A stretch of DNA of 64,000 nt from Bradyrhizobium diazoefficiens (GCF_016612535.1 NZ_JAENXS010000001.1:2629501-2693500); one strand, 5' to 3'. Shown: positions 43,782 through 53,600, counted from the stretch's first letter. The notes: a model not told the origin generated them from the sequence alone. Translations and numbers: made by a program.

Positions 43782-44357
43782 TTAAATTTTGCCCGAGAGC
43801 TCGTTCTCGGTCGGCAGCCGGCCGTCCGGCGTCAAATGATCGACCACCTGCGGCAGATACTGACTGAGGCCGGACAGCAGTTCGTCACGCGACAGGCCGC
43901 TCTGCGCGGACAGGCTCTCGATCTGGTCGGCGCCGAGCGCATTGGCGAGATCGCCAGGCGCGATCGCCTTGTTCTCGCCCTTGCCGACCCAGGTGTTCGC
44001 GGTCTCGCCGTGGCCGCCCTGCTGCAACTGGTTGAGGAGATCGCCGAGCCCGCCACTCAGCACGCTGCCGGCCGCGCCGCCCGCGAGCAGGCCGCCGAGG
44101 CCGCCCTTGAGCAGGCCACCAAGGCCGCCAACACCGCCGCTATCCGCGGTGCTCGTGGGCGGAGGAGCTGGCGCCGGTGACGGTTGCGGAGCTGTGCCGG
44201 ACTGTGTTGCGGTCATATGCTTGAACGCCTTCCAGGCGAGCAGGCCGAGGATCGCCATGGTCATCGGCGACATGCCGCCGGAGGATGATTGTGAGCTCGG
44301 CGTGCTCGGGCCGCGCGGGCCGTTCTGCATGCCGTTGAGGACGTCGAGTAGACCCAT
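43782..44357 (-). CDS. YidB-like DUF937 family protein
   Basis: A 191-residue protein. The N-terminal MGLLDVLNGM and the C-terminal LLNQLQQGGHGETANTWVG, IAPGDLANALGADQIESL and GLSQYLPQVVDHLTPDGRLP are typical of the DUF937/YidB family. Between them is a Pro/Thr/Ser linker and a Gly-rich GGLGGLLKGGLGGLLAGG segment. Function unknown. Confidence 0.85.
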   Translation of the reverse strand: MGLLDVLNGMQNGPRGPSTPSSQSSSGGMSPMTMAILGLLAWKAFKHMTATQSGTAPQPSPAPAPPPTSTADSGGVGGLGGLLKGGLGGLLAGGAAGSVLSGGLGDLLNQLQQGGHGETANTWVGKGENKAIAPGDLANALGADQIESLSAQSGLSRDELLSGLSQYLPQVVDHLTPDGRLPTENELSGKI

Positions 44358-44541
44358 AATGCTCTCCTTTGGCGCTCTCGTGCAGCGAGCTCTCGCCGCT
44401 GACAGGCCCGCGGGGCAAAACCATATGGGGCTCTCATGACGGTTACAAGGCGGATGCGCTTTGGCCGCGATCGGCCAGCCGGTCTCGCCTCAGCTCTTTG
44501 CCTCTGCTATCGAAAGCGGGCCGTTCAGGGAGCGAGGTCAG

Positions 44542-45543
44542 ATGGTGGCGGATCGATCGATCGTGGTAGCCGGCGCGGGCGCCATCGGTTGTTTCGTCGG
44601 GGGCCAGCTGGCCGCTTCCGGCCGCCGCGTCGCACTCCTGGTGAGGCCGCGGGTGAAGACCGAGATCGAGCGGTTCGGCCTGCGGCTGACGGATTTCGAT
44701 GGCTCCGAGAAGAAGTTGGCTGGGGGCCAGATTGCGTTGTCGGAGGACCCCGCGATCTTCCACAGCGCCGGCATCGTGCTGGTCACGGTGAAGAGCGCCG
44801 ACACCGCCGACGTCGCCGACCAGATCGCACAGCACGCGCCGCAGGATGCCATCATCGTGTCCTTGCAGAACGGCGTCGGCAATGTCGCCACTCTGCATGA
44901 GCGGCTGGGCGGCCGACGCGTGCTCGCGGGCATGGTGCCGTTCAATGTGGTCGCGATGGGCGAAGGGCGCTTCCACCGCTCGAGCTCTGGCGACATCCAT
45001 GTCGGCGAAGATGCGGAGAACACCGCCTCGGCGCTCTCGGTGCCGGGGCTGGCCGTGCGCGCCAGCCGCGACATCACCGGCGTGCAATGGGGCAAGCTGA
45101 TCATCAATCTGAACAACGCGCTCAGCGCGCTGTCCGGCATGCCGCTGGCTGCACAATTGGCAAATCGCGACTGGCGAAAACTGTTCGCCGACCAGATGGC
45201 GGAAGGCCTCGCCGTCCTGAAGGCCGCGGGCGTTACACCGGCCTCGGCGACACCGATCCCGCCGAACTGGATGCCCACCCTGCTCAGATTGCCCGACATG
45301 ATCTTCAACGCGATCCTGGGGCGGACGATGAAAATCGATCCCGAGGCGCGCTCCTCGATGTGGCAGGACCTGAAGCTGGGCCGCAAGACCGAGATCGACT
45401 ACCTCCAGGGCGCGGTCATCGCGCTCGCCGAGCAGAACAATGTCGATGTGCCGCTGATGCGCCGCATTGTTGCGCTGGTGAAGGAGGCAGAAGCAGCGGG
45501 CAAGGGCCCGCCCGGGCTGACGCCGCAGCAGATTCGCGGTTGA
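44542..45543 (+). CDS. Ketopantoate reductase family protein
   Basis: A 333-residue ApbA/PanE-type dehydrogenase. N-terminal NADP site GAGAIGCFVGGQLAASGR near residues 11-28; conserved LVTVKS and SLQNGVGN elements; Lys in GKLIINLNNAL corresponds to the catalytic Lys region. Context does not suggest pantothenate synthesis: no panB or panC nearby, and a second paralogue lies at 54282. It probably reduces another 2-keto acid. A gagg site precedes the ATG; a small secreted-protein gene follows after 25 bases. Confidence 0.8.
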   Translation: MVADRSIVVAGAGAIGCFVGGQLAASGRRVALLVRPRVKTEIERFGLRLTDFDGSEKKLAGGQIALSEDPAIFHSAGIVLVTVKSADTADVADQIAQHAPQDAIIVSLQNGVGNVATLHERLGGRRVLAGMVPFNVVAMGEGRFHRSSSGDIHVGEDAENTASALSVPGLAVRASRDITGVQWGKLIINLNNALSALSGMPLAAQLANRDWRKLFADQMAEGLAVLKAAGVTPASATPIPPNWMPTLLRLPDMIFNAILGRTMKIDPEARSSMWQDLKLGRKTEIDYLQGAVIALAEQNNVDVPLMRRIVALVKEAEAAGKGPPGLTPQQIRG

Positions 45544-45568
45544 GATCTACTGTTCAAGGAGGAGCGCG

Positions 45569-45781
45569 ATGAAACGTCGGTTGATTGGGCTTGCGCTGAT
45601 CGCATTCTGCAGCGGATCGACGGTTGCGGAGGCGAGGCCGCCGACGGTCATGAACTCTCCCGGCTATGACAGGCGATTGCAGGAAAGCAGGTTGCAATTG
45701 GGTAGTTCACCGACGACAACGGCGCCGGTGACTACGCCCGTGGTGACACCCAAGCGCACCAAGAAGAAGCAGACGAACTGA
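45569..45781 (+). CDS. Small exported protein of unknown function
   Basis: A 70-residue protein with signal peptide MKRRLIGLALIAFCSGSTVAEA and a Pro/Thr-rich mature part that ends in a basic KRTKKKQTN tail. aaggagg 7 bases before the ATG makes translation credible despite the small size. Probably co-transcribed with the preceding reductase gene. No family recognised. Confidence 0.65.
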   Translation: MKRRLIGLALIAFCSGSTVAEARPPTVMNSPGYDRRLQESRLQLGSSPTTTAPVTTPVVTPKRTKKKQTN

Positions 45782-45797
45782 CGCATAGGTCTCCGCT

Positions 45798-45921
45798 GTC
45801 GTCCCGGCGAAGGCCGGGACCCATAACCACCGAATTGAATTTGGGCGAAGACTCGCGGTCGCTAATCTCGTGCTACAACTACTCCCTGGGATAATGGGTC
45901 CCGGCCTTCGCCGGGACGACA
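45798..45921. repeat. Type A repeat
   Basis: Left arm gtcgtcccggcgaaggccgg, right arm ccggccttcgccgggacgac, between convergent genes. A textbook full-length copy of the family. Confidence 0.85.
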
Positions 45922-45946
45922 TCTGAGAGCATCGTAACAGCGAGCC

Positions 45947-46582
45947 TCAGCTCTTCTTCGCCGACTTGCTCGGCGTCGGGCTGAACAGCTTCTTCAAGTC
46001 GTTCAATCCTTCTGACAGCCGCGGCCATTCGCAGGAGAACGAGCCCCTGGCGCAGTTTGCGCCCTTCGGTCGCGGTCGCCCATCGGCGCCGACGGTCTGT
46101 AACACCTTCGGCCGCTCCACCGGGACGGGCACGCGTGCGACGTCGGATCGCAACGCGACCTGCTGGAGCCGCTGCGCCTGTTGTTCCTGCTGCTCGCGTT
46201 GCTGGCGCGCTACGGCCTGGGCCGCTTCATTGCTGCGTCGCTGATCGGCGAGATAGGCGGTGTAGGATTCGTCGATCTTCTTCTGCTCCTCCGACGTCGG
46301 GTTCGGCCCCGCGATGTCGAAGCTGCGGTCCTGGAGGAAATCGTAGTAGGTGTAGCCGCCGCCCGCCTTGCGCCGGCCGGCGAATTTGGCGTTGCAGTCC
46401 GCAAGGGCTGCGGTCTTCTCGGCCTTGGTCGCGGATTTTTCGGCGGCGTCGGCGCATTCCTCGAAATCGACCGGTGCGTGCTTCCACCATTGCGCGTGGG
46501 CATGCGGCGACGTCAGCAGAAAAAACCCTGCTGCGGCAACGAAAAACGGCGCCGCACGACGCGATGCAACTACGTCCGACAT
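45947..46582 (-). CDS. Exported coiled-coil hypothetical protein
   Basis: A 211-residue protein with a signal peptide (APFFVAAAGFFLLTSPHAHAQ). The mature part has four Cys (DFEECADAAE, ALADCNAKF, GANCARGSFSCEW) that could form disulfides, and a Gln/Arg-rich coiled coil around ARQQREQQEQQAQRLQQ. It ends with a basic tail. Family not recognised. Confidence 0.65.
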   Translation of the reverse strand: MSDVVASRRAAPFFVAAAGFFLLTSPHAHAQWWKHAPVDFEECADAAEKSATKAEKTAALADCNAKFAGRRKAGGGYTYYDFLQDRSFDIAGPNPTSEEQKKIDESYTAYLADQRRSNEAAQAVARQQREQQEQQAQRLQQVALRSDVARVPVPVERPKVLQTVGADGRPRPKGANCARGSFSCEWPRLSEGLNDLKKLFSPTPSKSAKKS

Positions 46583-46791
46583 TCTACGAGAGCATTCCCT
46601 GAAAAACTCAACCCTAACTGGGTCGAGCCTGATTTTTGCTCCATTATCGCCGGGTTGTCACCCGTGGAACCCGGGAATTTCATGGCTGGGTTGCTGACAT
46701 TTTTTGCTTGACGTGGCCCGGGAGTCACAGCCGCGCTGCATGTGATGCGTTTAGAGTTTTATCGAACTGAATTCGAAGCGGATGATCGAAC

Positions 46792-47811
46792 ATGAGAGCG
46801 CTGAGCTGTTTGGCCGCAATCGCGTTGGTGCTGGTTTGCGGCCGCGCGCTCGCCGCAGAGGACGAGGCACCCAACCACAAGCCGGTGAAGGTCGTCGCAG
46901 ATGCTCGGCTGTCGGTCGGCGGCCACGGACTATTGCCGCTGTATCTCTCGAGCGACTGGTCGATGCCGCTGCCGGCGATCTCGCGTGCCGTCATCGTGCT
47001 GCATGGACGCCTGCGCAATGCCGACGAATATTACATCTCAGCCCACACAGCGCAGGTCGCGGCCGGCGAGGACGGCAAGAGCGCGCTCATGATCGTGCCG
47101 CAGTTTCTGGCAGAGGTCGATATCGAAGCCCACAAGCTGCCCGCCGACACGCTGCGCTGGTCGCCGGAGGAGTGGGAGGGCGGCGATGCAGCGCTTGCAC
47201 CGAATCCGGTCCCCTCCTTCGAGGCGCTCGATGCGATCCTTGCAAAACTCTCGGACCGGCGCATCTTCCCGAACTTGAAACAGGTCGTGGTTGCCGGCCA
47301 TTCCGGCGGCGGCCAGGTCGTGCAGCGCTACGCTATCGCCGGCAAGGGCGAGGCGGCGCTGTCGCGTCAGCACATCGACGTCCGCTACGTCGTCGCCAAC
47401 CCATCGTCCTATGCCTATTTCAGCGCGGAGCGTCCCGTGCCGGCCGTCGCCGCCTCCTGCGCGGGCTTTAACAACTGGAAATACGGCATGGATGAGCGAC
47501 CGCCTTATCTTGCCGACGCAACACCAGCCGCACTCGAGCAGCGCTATGTCGAGCGCGACGTGATCTATCTGCTCGGCACGCTCGACACCAAGCCCGCGGC
47601 AGACAAGAGCTGCATGGGCGAAGCGCAAGGCCCGCATCGCTACGCCCGCGGTCACGCCTATGCCGACGCGATGGCGAAGCGAGATCACGGTACGCCCAAT
47701 CATCGGGTGTGGGACGTCGCCGGCGTCGGCCATGACGGCGACAAGATGCTGGCCTCCAAGTGCGGGCTTGCCGCGCTGTTCGATATTCCGGGCTGCGGCG
47801 CGGAGCGGTGA
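46792..47811 (+). CDS. Exported alpha/beta-hydrolase-like protein
   Basis: A 339-residue protein with a signal peptide (MRALSCLAAIALVLVCGRALA). AVIVLHGRLRNADEYY gives the oxyanion-type HG strand turn and VVVAGHSGGGQVVQRY the nucleophile elbow (GHSGG). A late VGHDGDKM may hold the catalytic His. Overall an alpha/beta hydrolase acting in the periplasm; substrate unknown. Downstream DNA carries a 16-bp triplicate repeat. Confidence 0.75.
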   Translation: MRALSCLAAIALVLVCGRALAAEDEAPNHKPVKVVADARLSVGGHGLLPLYLSSDWSMPLPAISRAVIVLHGRLRNADEYYISAHTAQVAAGEDGKSALMIVPQFLAEVDIEAHKLPADTLRWSPEEWEGGDAALAPNPVPSFEALDAILAKLSDRRIFPNLKQVVVAGHSGGGQVVQRYAIAGKGEAALSRQHIDVRYVVANPSSYAYFSAERPVPAVAASCAGFNNWKYGMDERPPYLADATPAALEQRYVERDVIYLLGTLDTKPAADKSCMGEAQGPHRYARGHAYADAMAKRDHGTPNHRVWDVAGVGHDGDKMLASKCGLAALFDIPGCGAER

Positions 47812-47824
47812 TGAGGGCGCTTTC

Positions 47825-47872
47825 AAGCTTGCGTCTTGCAAGGCTTGCGTCTTGAAGGCCCTGTGTCTTGAA
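47825..47872. repeat. Three tandem 16-bp units
   Basis: Units at 47825, 47841 and 47857, each close to aggcttgcgtcttgaa. They lie between the hydrolase stop and the RraA-like gene, in otherwise unremarkable sequence. Confidence 0.7.
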
Positions 47873-47957
47873 GGCCTGAGGGGCGCGCGTTCCGCATCAT
47901 GCCGTCGAAGGCGCGGGCGCACGCCGACTGAGAAGAATGACGGAAGGACCGAACTGC

Positions 47958-48596
47958 ATGACCATCACGATCGCAGCGAATAGTGTGCCGAAACCACCGG
48001 CAGAGATCATCGAGGGCTTCAGGGTCGCGCCGACCTCGATCATTTCCGACAATCTCGGCCGGCTTCCAGGCGCCGTCGGGCTAAAGGCCTATCACCACAG
48101 TGGCAAGCTGGTGGGGACGGCCTTCACGGTGCGCACCCGGCCGGGCGACAACCTCGCCATCCACCGCGCGCTCGAGCTGGTCGGTCCCGGCGATGTCATC
48201 GTGGTCGATGGCGGCGGCGACGAGACCCGGGCGCTGGTCGGCGAGATCATGAAAAACATCGCGCAGTGGCGCAAAGCGGAAGGTTATGTGATCGACGGCG
48301 CGATCCGCGATGTCGCGGCCTTCGCCGGCGACGACTTTCCCTGCTTCGCACGCGCAGTGATCCATCGCGGCCCCTACAAGAACGGCCCGGGTGAGATCAA
48401 CGTGCCCGTGTCGATCGGCGGCAGCGTGATCTCGCCCGGCGATATCGTGGTGGGTGACGAGGACGGCGTGGTGTCGTTTCCCGCCACGGGCGCCGCAGCA
48501 CTGCTGGAGGCCGTGCGTGCCCAGATCACGCGCGAGGAGGAGACACTGAAAGCCATCCGCGAGGGCCGCTATCAGGGCTCTTACGGCAAGTCATAA
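47958..48596 (+). CDS. RraA-like family protein (aldolase-type)
   Basis: A 212-residue protein of the RraA/dimethylmenaquinone-methyltransferase-like family, which includes 4-hydroxy-4-methyl-2-oxoglutarate aldolases. YVIDGAIRDVAAF holds the conserved Asp-Gly..Arg-Asp metal/substrate motif and VGDEDGVVSFP the C-terminal signature. ggaagga precedes the ATG at 47958; an earlier ATG at 47937 has a weaker site. It lies 24 bases before a cupin gene, so the two are probably co-expressed. An aldolase role in aromatic catabolism is plausible but not shown. Confidence 0.82.
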   Translation: MTITIAANSVPKPPAEIIEGFRVAPTSIISDNLGRLPGAVGLKAYHHSGKLVGTAFTVRTRPGDNLAIHRALELVGPGDVIVVDGGGDETRALVGEIMKNIAQWRKAEGYVIDGAIRDVAAFAGDDFPCFARAVIHRGPYKNGPGEINVPVSIGGSVISPGDIVVGDEDGVVSFPATGAAALLEAVRAQITREEETLKAIREGRYQGSYGKS

Positions 48597-48620
48597 TCAA
48601 AGCAGGGCAGGGAGGATCGC

Positions 48621-48992
48621 GTGAGCCAGAAGGACGAATTCCACAATCTCGACAATGCCGCCGACGGGCTGTTTCGCGAACTGGCGGCCGGGGTGACCAC
48701 GCGCATCTTTTCCGGCGAGCAGGCGATGCTGTCGGTGGTGACGCTGGCGCCGCACGCGCAAGGTACACTGCACCATCATCCCGAGGAGCAATGGGGCGTG
48801 CTGCTGGACGGCTCCGCGATCCGCGTCCAGGGCGGCGAGGAGATTGCCGTGAAGAAGGGAGACTTCTGGCGCACGCCCGGCAACGTGCCGCACACCATGC
48901 GCGCCGGGCCCGACGGCGCCCGCGTGCTGGACATTTTCAGTCCACCGCGGCCTGAATACAAAAAAGCGGGATCGGGTTTCGGGACGACCTGA
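48621..48992 (+). CDS. Single-domain cupin protein
   Basis: A 123-residue cupin. Metal-binding motif 1 is HHHPEEQWGVLLDG near 51-64 and motif 2 is PGNVPHTMRAG near 85-95. The GTG start at 48621 follows gggagg. Small cupins of this kind bind iron or manganese and act as isomerases, dioxygenases or sensors. Next gene after the RraA-like enzyme. Confidence 0.82.
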   Translation: MSQKDEFHNLDNAADGLFRELAAGVTTRIFSGEQAMLSVVTLAPHAQGTLHHHPEEQWGVLLDGSAIRVQGGEEIAVKKGDFWRTPGNVPHTMRAGPDGARVLDIFSPPRPEYKKAGSGFGTT

Positions 48993-49095
48993 CGAGGCGG
49001 GCAGACCTCGTATTCGGCCAAGCGAAGGGCTTCCGATCCCGCCACCGCTTTGCTATGAACGCGTCCAGGCAACCCGCCTCACGGGCGGGTTCCGC

Positions 49096-49172
<77 letters not shown>

Positions 49173-49370
49173 TTAATGCCTTCAAAACATTTCTGAGAAG
49201 GCTCGACGCCGGCTGGCCGCAGAGGCTTCGCGGTCGGTTAGCGGAGCGTATGACGCTCACACCAATCCGCCCTATCGCAGTTTGCTCGTCCGGCGCAAAA
49301 CTTGCTACAGGCAAGAGGCTTGCCGGTCGCCACGTGCCGCGCCATGCCCCTGCAATATCCGGAGACGATG

Positions 49371-50510
49371 ATGCCTTTCGATTTGATCCTGCGCGGCGGA
49401 CGGATCGTTGACCCCTCGCAGAAGCTCGACGCCGTGACGGATGTCGCATTTTCGGGTGGCAAGGTCGCCGCTGTCGGCAGCGGGCTGAAGGCCGATCCGA
49501 CCACCGAGGTCCGGGACGTCTCGCAGTTCATCGTGACGCCGGGGCTGATCGATCTCCACACCCACGTCTATTGGGGCGGCACATCGCTCGGCATCGATGC
49601 CGAGGAATTCTGCCGCACCTCCGGCGTCACCACCTCGGTCGACACCGGCAGCGCCGGCCCCGGCAATTTCGCGGGCTTCCGCAAGCATGTGATCGAGCCG
49701 AGCCAGGTCCGCATCCTCGCCTATCTGCATGTCTCGCATGCCGGCATCTTCGGCTTCTCGCACCGGATCATGGTCGGCGAGAGCGAGGAGCTGCGGCTGA
49801 TGAATCCGATCGAAGCGGCCAAGGTGGCCGATGCCAACCGCGACCTCATCGTCGGCATCAAGGTCCGCGTCGGACTGCATTCCTCGGGCACGTCGGGGAC
49901 GGTGCCGCTCGACATCGCGCTCGAAGTCGCGAACGAGGTCGGCATGCCCCTGATGGCGCATATCGACCATCCGCCGCCGAGCTACGAGGAGGTGCTGGCC
50001 CGCCTGCGTCCCGGCGACGTACTGACCCACGCCTTCCGCCCGTTCCCGAACACGCCGGCGACCGCGCAGGGCACGGTGAAGAAGGCGGTACTGGACGCGC
50101 GCGAGCGCGGCGTGCTGTTTGATATCGGCCACGGCAAGGGCTCGTTCGCGTTCAAGACCGCGCGTGCGATGCTCGCCAACGGCTTCTATCCGGACACCAT
50201 CTCATCGGACATCCACCAGCTCTGCATCGACGGGCCGGCCTTCGACCAAGTGACGACCATGTCGAAATTCCTGTGCATGGGCATGGAGCTGTCGGATGTC
50301 ATCGCGGCGTCGACGGAGAATGCCGCAATGGCGCTGCGGCGGCCCGAGCTTGGCAGCCTCAAGCCGGGCAGCGTCGGCGACGCCACGCTGATCTCGGTGA
50401 AGCAAGGCCAGTTCGACTATGAGGACGTCGTCGGCGAGCACCTGATCGGCGACCGCAAGATCGTCTCCGAAGGTGTCGTCATCGGCGGCCGCTGGTGGCA
50501 TCCGAACTAG
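49371..50510 (+). CDS. Amidohydrolase/deacetylase family metallohydrolase
   Basis: A 379-residue binuclear-metal amidohydrolase. Metal ligands visible in order: HTH in LIDLHTHVYWGG, Lys in VGIKVRVG (expected carboxylated), His in MAHIDHPP, His in DIGHGKGSF and Asp in SSDIHQLC. The pattern fits the Atu3266/EF0837 deacetylase group, whose members hydrolyse acetyl-ester substrates such as acetyl-(R)-mandelate (known from the family). The ATG at 49371 follows ggagacg. It stands next to an orphan binding protein on the opposite strand. Confidence 0.85.
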   Translation: MPFDLILRGGRIVDPSQKLDAVTDVAFSGGKVAAVGSGLKADPTTEVRDVSQFIVTPGLIDLHTHVYWGGTSLGIDAEEFCRTSGVTTSVDTGSAGPGNFAGFRKHVIEPSQVRILAYLHVSHAGIFGFSHRIMVGESEELRLMNPIEAAKVADANRDLIVGIKVRVGLHSSGTSGTVPLDIALEVANEVGMPLMAHIDHPPPSYEEVLARLRPGDVLTHAFRPFPNTPATAQGTVKKAVLDARERGVLFDIGHGKGSFAFKTARAMLANGFYPDTISSDIHQLCIDGPAFDQVTTMSKFLCMGMELSDVIAASTENAAMALRRPELGSLKPGSVGDATLISVKQGQFDYEDVVGEHLIGDRKIVSEGVVIGGRWWHPN

Positions 50511-50583
50511 GCTTCGCCTCTCCGCGTAAGAATGGGAGAGGGGCCTTCCATGCGGCGCCTTGCTGCTGCGCTCGAACCGCGGC

Positions 50584-52194
50584 TCAATCGTTCTTGTCCA
50601 CGTTCCAGAACATCGGCGTCGCCGGGCCGTCGATCACGCCGGTGAGCGATTTGCGCCATGCGCTCGGCGCCTGGAACTGGCCGAGCGGGACGTAGATCAC
50701 CTGATCGTAGGCCTCCTTCTGGATATCGAGGGCAATCTTCTTCTGCTGTTCCGGCGAGGTGGCGCGGGCAAAAGCGTCCCGCAGCTGCTCGAGCTTGGGG
50801 TCCTCGGACCAGCCGAACCAGCCGCCCTCCTTGCCCTTGCCGACCATCGCGCCATTGACGAGGGGGTTCATCGAGTCGGCGGCGCCCTGGTAGGTAAAGA
50901 ACATGTTCCAGCCGCCTTCCTTCGGGGATTTCTGGTTGGCGCGGCGGGTGACCACGGTCTGCCAGTCCATCGCCTGAAGATCGACCTTGAAGCCGGCCTC
51001 GCGCAACAGCTGCGCGGCCATGACGGGCTGCGCTTTCAGCAGGATCTGGTCGGTCGGCGCCAGGATCACCACGGGCGTGCCATCATAGCCGGCCTCGGCC
51101 AACGCCTTCTTGGCGTCCGCCATGCCGTTGCCCTTGATCAGGGTCTCGCCGCCGGCATCGCTGGCCAGCGGCGTATCGCAGATGAAGAATGCGCCGCAGA
51201 GCTTGTAGTATTTGGGATTGCCGATCTGGGCGTCGAGAATGTCTTTCTGATTGAGCGCGAGCAACGCGGCGCGGCGGATCTTCACATTGTCGAACGGCGG
51301 ATGCAGGAAGTTCATCCGGCCGAACGATTGGAAGCCGAATTTATTCAGGATCGTCACGTTGATGTCCGGATTGGACTCGAGCACGGGCAGCAGGTCGAAT
51401 GGCGGCGTTTCGACGAAATCGACATCACCGGATTGCAGCGCGTTGAGCGCGGTCTGCGCGTCCGGCATCGTCAGCCATTCGACACGGTCGACCTTGACCA
51501 CCTTGCCACCCGATGTCCATTCGGCCGGCTCCTTGCGCGGAACGTAGTCGGTGTTCTTGTCGTAGACCGCTTTCACGCCGGGCTGGAATTCGGCGGCCAC
51601 GAATCTGAACGGGCCGGAGCCGATCTGCTCCGGAATCTGCTTGGTGATCGGGGTCTCCGCGAGCCGTTTGGGCATCATGAAAGCGCAGATCGACGATGGC
51701 TTGGCGATCGTCTCCAGTACGAGGCCATAAGGCTCCTTCAGCTTGAGGACGATCGTTTTGGTGTCTGCGGCTTCGATGCCGGCCGTGAAGTCCACCAGCT
51801 TGCGCGCCATGCCGTCGACGCTCGTGCCCCAGCGCTTCAGCGAGGCGACGCAATCCTCCGCCGTCACCGGCGCGCCGTCATGCCACTTCAAGCCGTCGCG
51901 CAGGGTGAAGGTGTAGGTCAGCTTGTCTGCGGATACGGTCCAGTCGGCCATTTGCGGCCGCACCTTGAAGCTGGAATCGATGCCGAGCAGCGTATCGTAG
52001 ACCATGTAGCCATGGTCGCGGGTGATGATGGCCGTCGTGAAGCCCGGATCGGTGATGCGAAGGTCCGATTGCATCACCGCAATCAGGATCTTCTTTGCGC
52101 TCGCCGCAGATGCCACCGACGTCCAGGCCGCAGGAAGTGCCGATGGTGCAACAGCCGCAAACTGAAGCAGTTTCCGTCGCGAGACGTGAACCAT
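50584..52194 (-). CDS. Oligopeptide-type ABC substrate-binding protein (orphan, Tat signal)
   Basis: A 536-residue family 5 (DdpA/OppA-like) solute-binding protein. The N terminus VSRRKLLQFAAVAPSALPA is a Tat-type signal. PQMADWTVSADKLTYTFTLR and GLKWHDGAPVTAEDCVASL are classic family segments. No dppBCDF-type genes flank it, so it must use a transporter from elsewhere or signal in some other way. The ATG at 52194 follows gggag on its strand. The ligand is probably a peptide or opine-like molecule but cannot be told. Confidence 0.88.
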   Translation of the reverse strand: MVHVSRRKLLQFAAVAPSALPAAWTSVASAASAKKILIAVMQSDLRITDPGFTTAIITRDHGYMVYDTLLGIDSSFKVRPQMADWTVSADKLTYTFTLRDGLKWHDGAPVTAEDCVASLKRWGTSVDGMARKLVDFTAGIEAADTKTIVLKLKEPYGLVLETIAKPSSICAFMMPKRLAETPITKQIPEQIGSGPFRFVAAEFQPGVKAVYDKNTDYVPRKEPAEWTSGGKVVKVDRVEWLTMPDAQTALNALQSGDVDFVETPPFDLLPVLESNPDINVTILNKFGFQSFGRMNFLHPPFDNVKIRRAALLALNQKDILDAQIGNPKYYKLCGAFFICDTPLASDAGGETLIKGNGMADAKKALAEAGYDGTPVVILAPTDQILLKAQPVMAAQLLREAGFKVDLQAMDWQTVVTRRANQKSPKEGGWNMFFTYQGAADSMNPLVNGAMVGKGKEGGWFGWSEDPKLEQLRDAFARATSPEQQKKIALDIQKEAYDQVIYVPLGQFQAPSAWRKSLTGVIDGPATPMFWNVDKND

Positions 52195-52328
52195 TCGCAA
52201 TTCTCCCGAGCTGAGGCAAACAAGACCAGATGGCGGCTGCCGACGACGGGCAGCGTATGGCGGGGAGCCACGCGTGACAAGCAGGTTGTGATCGGAGGGC
52301 GCGGTTGCGCCACCCTACGGCGACCTGA

Positions 52329-53474
52329 TTATAAGGATCTGGCGATCAACAGCTTCATGATCTCGTTGGTGCCGCCATAGATCTTCTGGATCCGTGAATC
52401 GATGAAGATGCGGGAGATCGGGTATTCCTGCATGTAGCCGTAGCCGCCGAACAGTTGCAGACATTCGTCGGCGGTCTGGACCTGCTTGTCCGAGCACCAG
52501 TATTTCGCCATCGAGGCCGTGACGGTGTCGAGGTCTTTTGCGACCAGACGCTCGATGCACCAGTCGACGAAGACGCGCGCGATCATGGCTTCGGTCTTGC
52601 GCTCGGCGAGCGTGAAGGCGGTGTTCTGGAAATCCATCAGCGGCTTGCCGAAGGCTTTGCGCTCCTTGGTGTACTCGGTGGTGAGCTTGACCGCGCGCTC
52701 CATCGAGGCGACGGCACCGACCGCCAGCGCGAGGCGCTCCTGCGGCAATTGCTGCATCAGCTGGACAAAACCCTGGCCTTCCTCGCCGCCGATCAGGTTT
52801 TCCGGCGGCACCGTCACGTTGTCGAAGAACAGCTCGGAGGTGTCGGAGGCGTGCAGGCCGATCTTGTCGAGATTGCGCCCGCGCTTGTAACCATCCGCGC
52901 CCGATGTCTCGACCACGATCAGGGAAATGCCCTTGGCGCCGACGTCGCCGGTGCGCGCGACGACGATAACGAGATCGGCAGCCTGGCCGTTGGTGATAAA
53001 AGTCTTCTGGCCGTTGATGACGTAGGAATTGCCCTGCTTCTTCGCGGTGGTCTTGACCGCTTGCAGGTCCGAGCCGGTTCCGGGCTCGGTCATGGCGATG
53101 GCGCCGACCATCTCGCCCGAGGCCATCTTTGGCAGCCAGCGCTTCTTCTGTTCCTCCGAGCCGTAGTTGAGGATGTAGTGCGCGACGATGGCGCTGTGTA
53201 CGGAGACGCCGGTCGTCAGCTCTGGCACCGTGCTTTCGAGATCATCGAGCACGGCGGCGTCATAGGCGAAGGTTGCACCGAGTCCGCCATATTCTTCCGG
53301 CACGCTCGCCAGCAGCGCGCCCATCTCGCCGAGCCCGCGCCAGGCGAAGCGGTCGACCATCTTCTGCTCGCGCCATTTCTCGGCATGCGGCGCCAGGTCC
53401 TTGGCGAGATATTTGCGGAACTGGTCGCGGAAGACATCGAGCTCTTCGGTCATCCAGGAGGAGCGGTAGGACAT
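52329..53474 (-). CDS. Acyl-CoA dehydrogenase
   Basis: A 381-residue flavoprotein of the long/branched-chain type. FAD-contact motifs AIAMTEPGTGSDLQAVKTTA and VINGQKTFITNGQAADL are canonical. The C-terminal position that is YEGT in MCAD reads IYGGTNEIMK; in this subgroup (LCAD, isovaleryl-CoA dehydrogenase) the base is the Glu in LPQERLALA, present here. It should feed electrons to ETF. The start MSYRSSWM is the natural N terminus. Confidence 0.93.
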   Translation of the reverse strand: MSYRSSWMTEELDVFRDQFRKYLAKDLAPHAEKWREQKMVDRFAWRGLGEMGALLASVPEEYGGLGATFAYDAAVLDDLESTVPELTTGVSVHSAIVAHYILNYGSEEQKKRWLPKMASGEMVGAIAMTEPGTGSDLQAVKTTAKKQGNSYVINGQKTFITNGQAADLVIVVARTGDVGAKGISLIVVETSGADGYKRGRNLDKIGLHASDTSELFFDNVTVPPENLIGGEEGQGFVQLMQQLPQERLALAVGAVASMERAVKLTTEYTKERKAFGKPLMDFQNTAFTLAERKTEAMIARVFVDWCIERLVAKDLDTVTASMAKYWCSDKQVQTADECLQLFGGYGYMQEYPISRIFIDSRIQKIYGGTNEIMKLLIARSL

Positions 53475-53600
53475 GATTACCTCGGTTGATGCGGCTTGCT
53501 GGCTTGGTAAGCCGGGGCGCCGCGGCAATTATTGTGTTTTCAGGCTGCGCCGGTGGCGCTACCTAGGCGGCCGTAGCAGCGTCTGTCGGGATGGTTGATT

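Noticed and set aside
37395..47900. Palindromic and tandem repeats as CRISPR arrays
   Set aside because: Units are hairpins or immediate tandem copies without regular unique spacers, and no cas genes are present.
50560..52380. A 606-codon open frame opposite the oligopeptide-type binding protein
   Set aside because: Shadow of the real gene; no motif, and the minus strand has a full family 5 binding-protein sequence.
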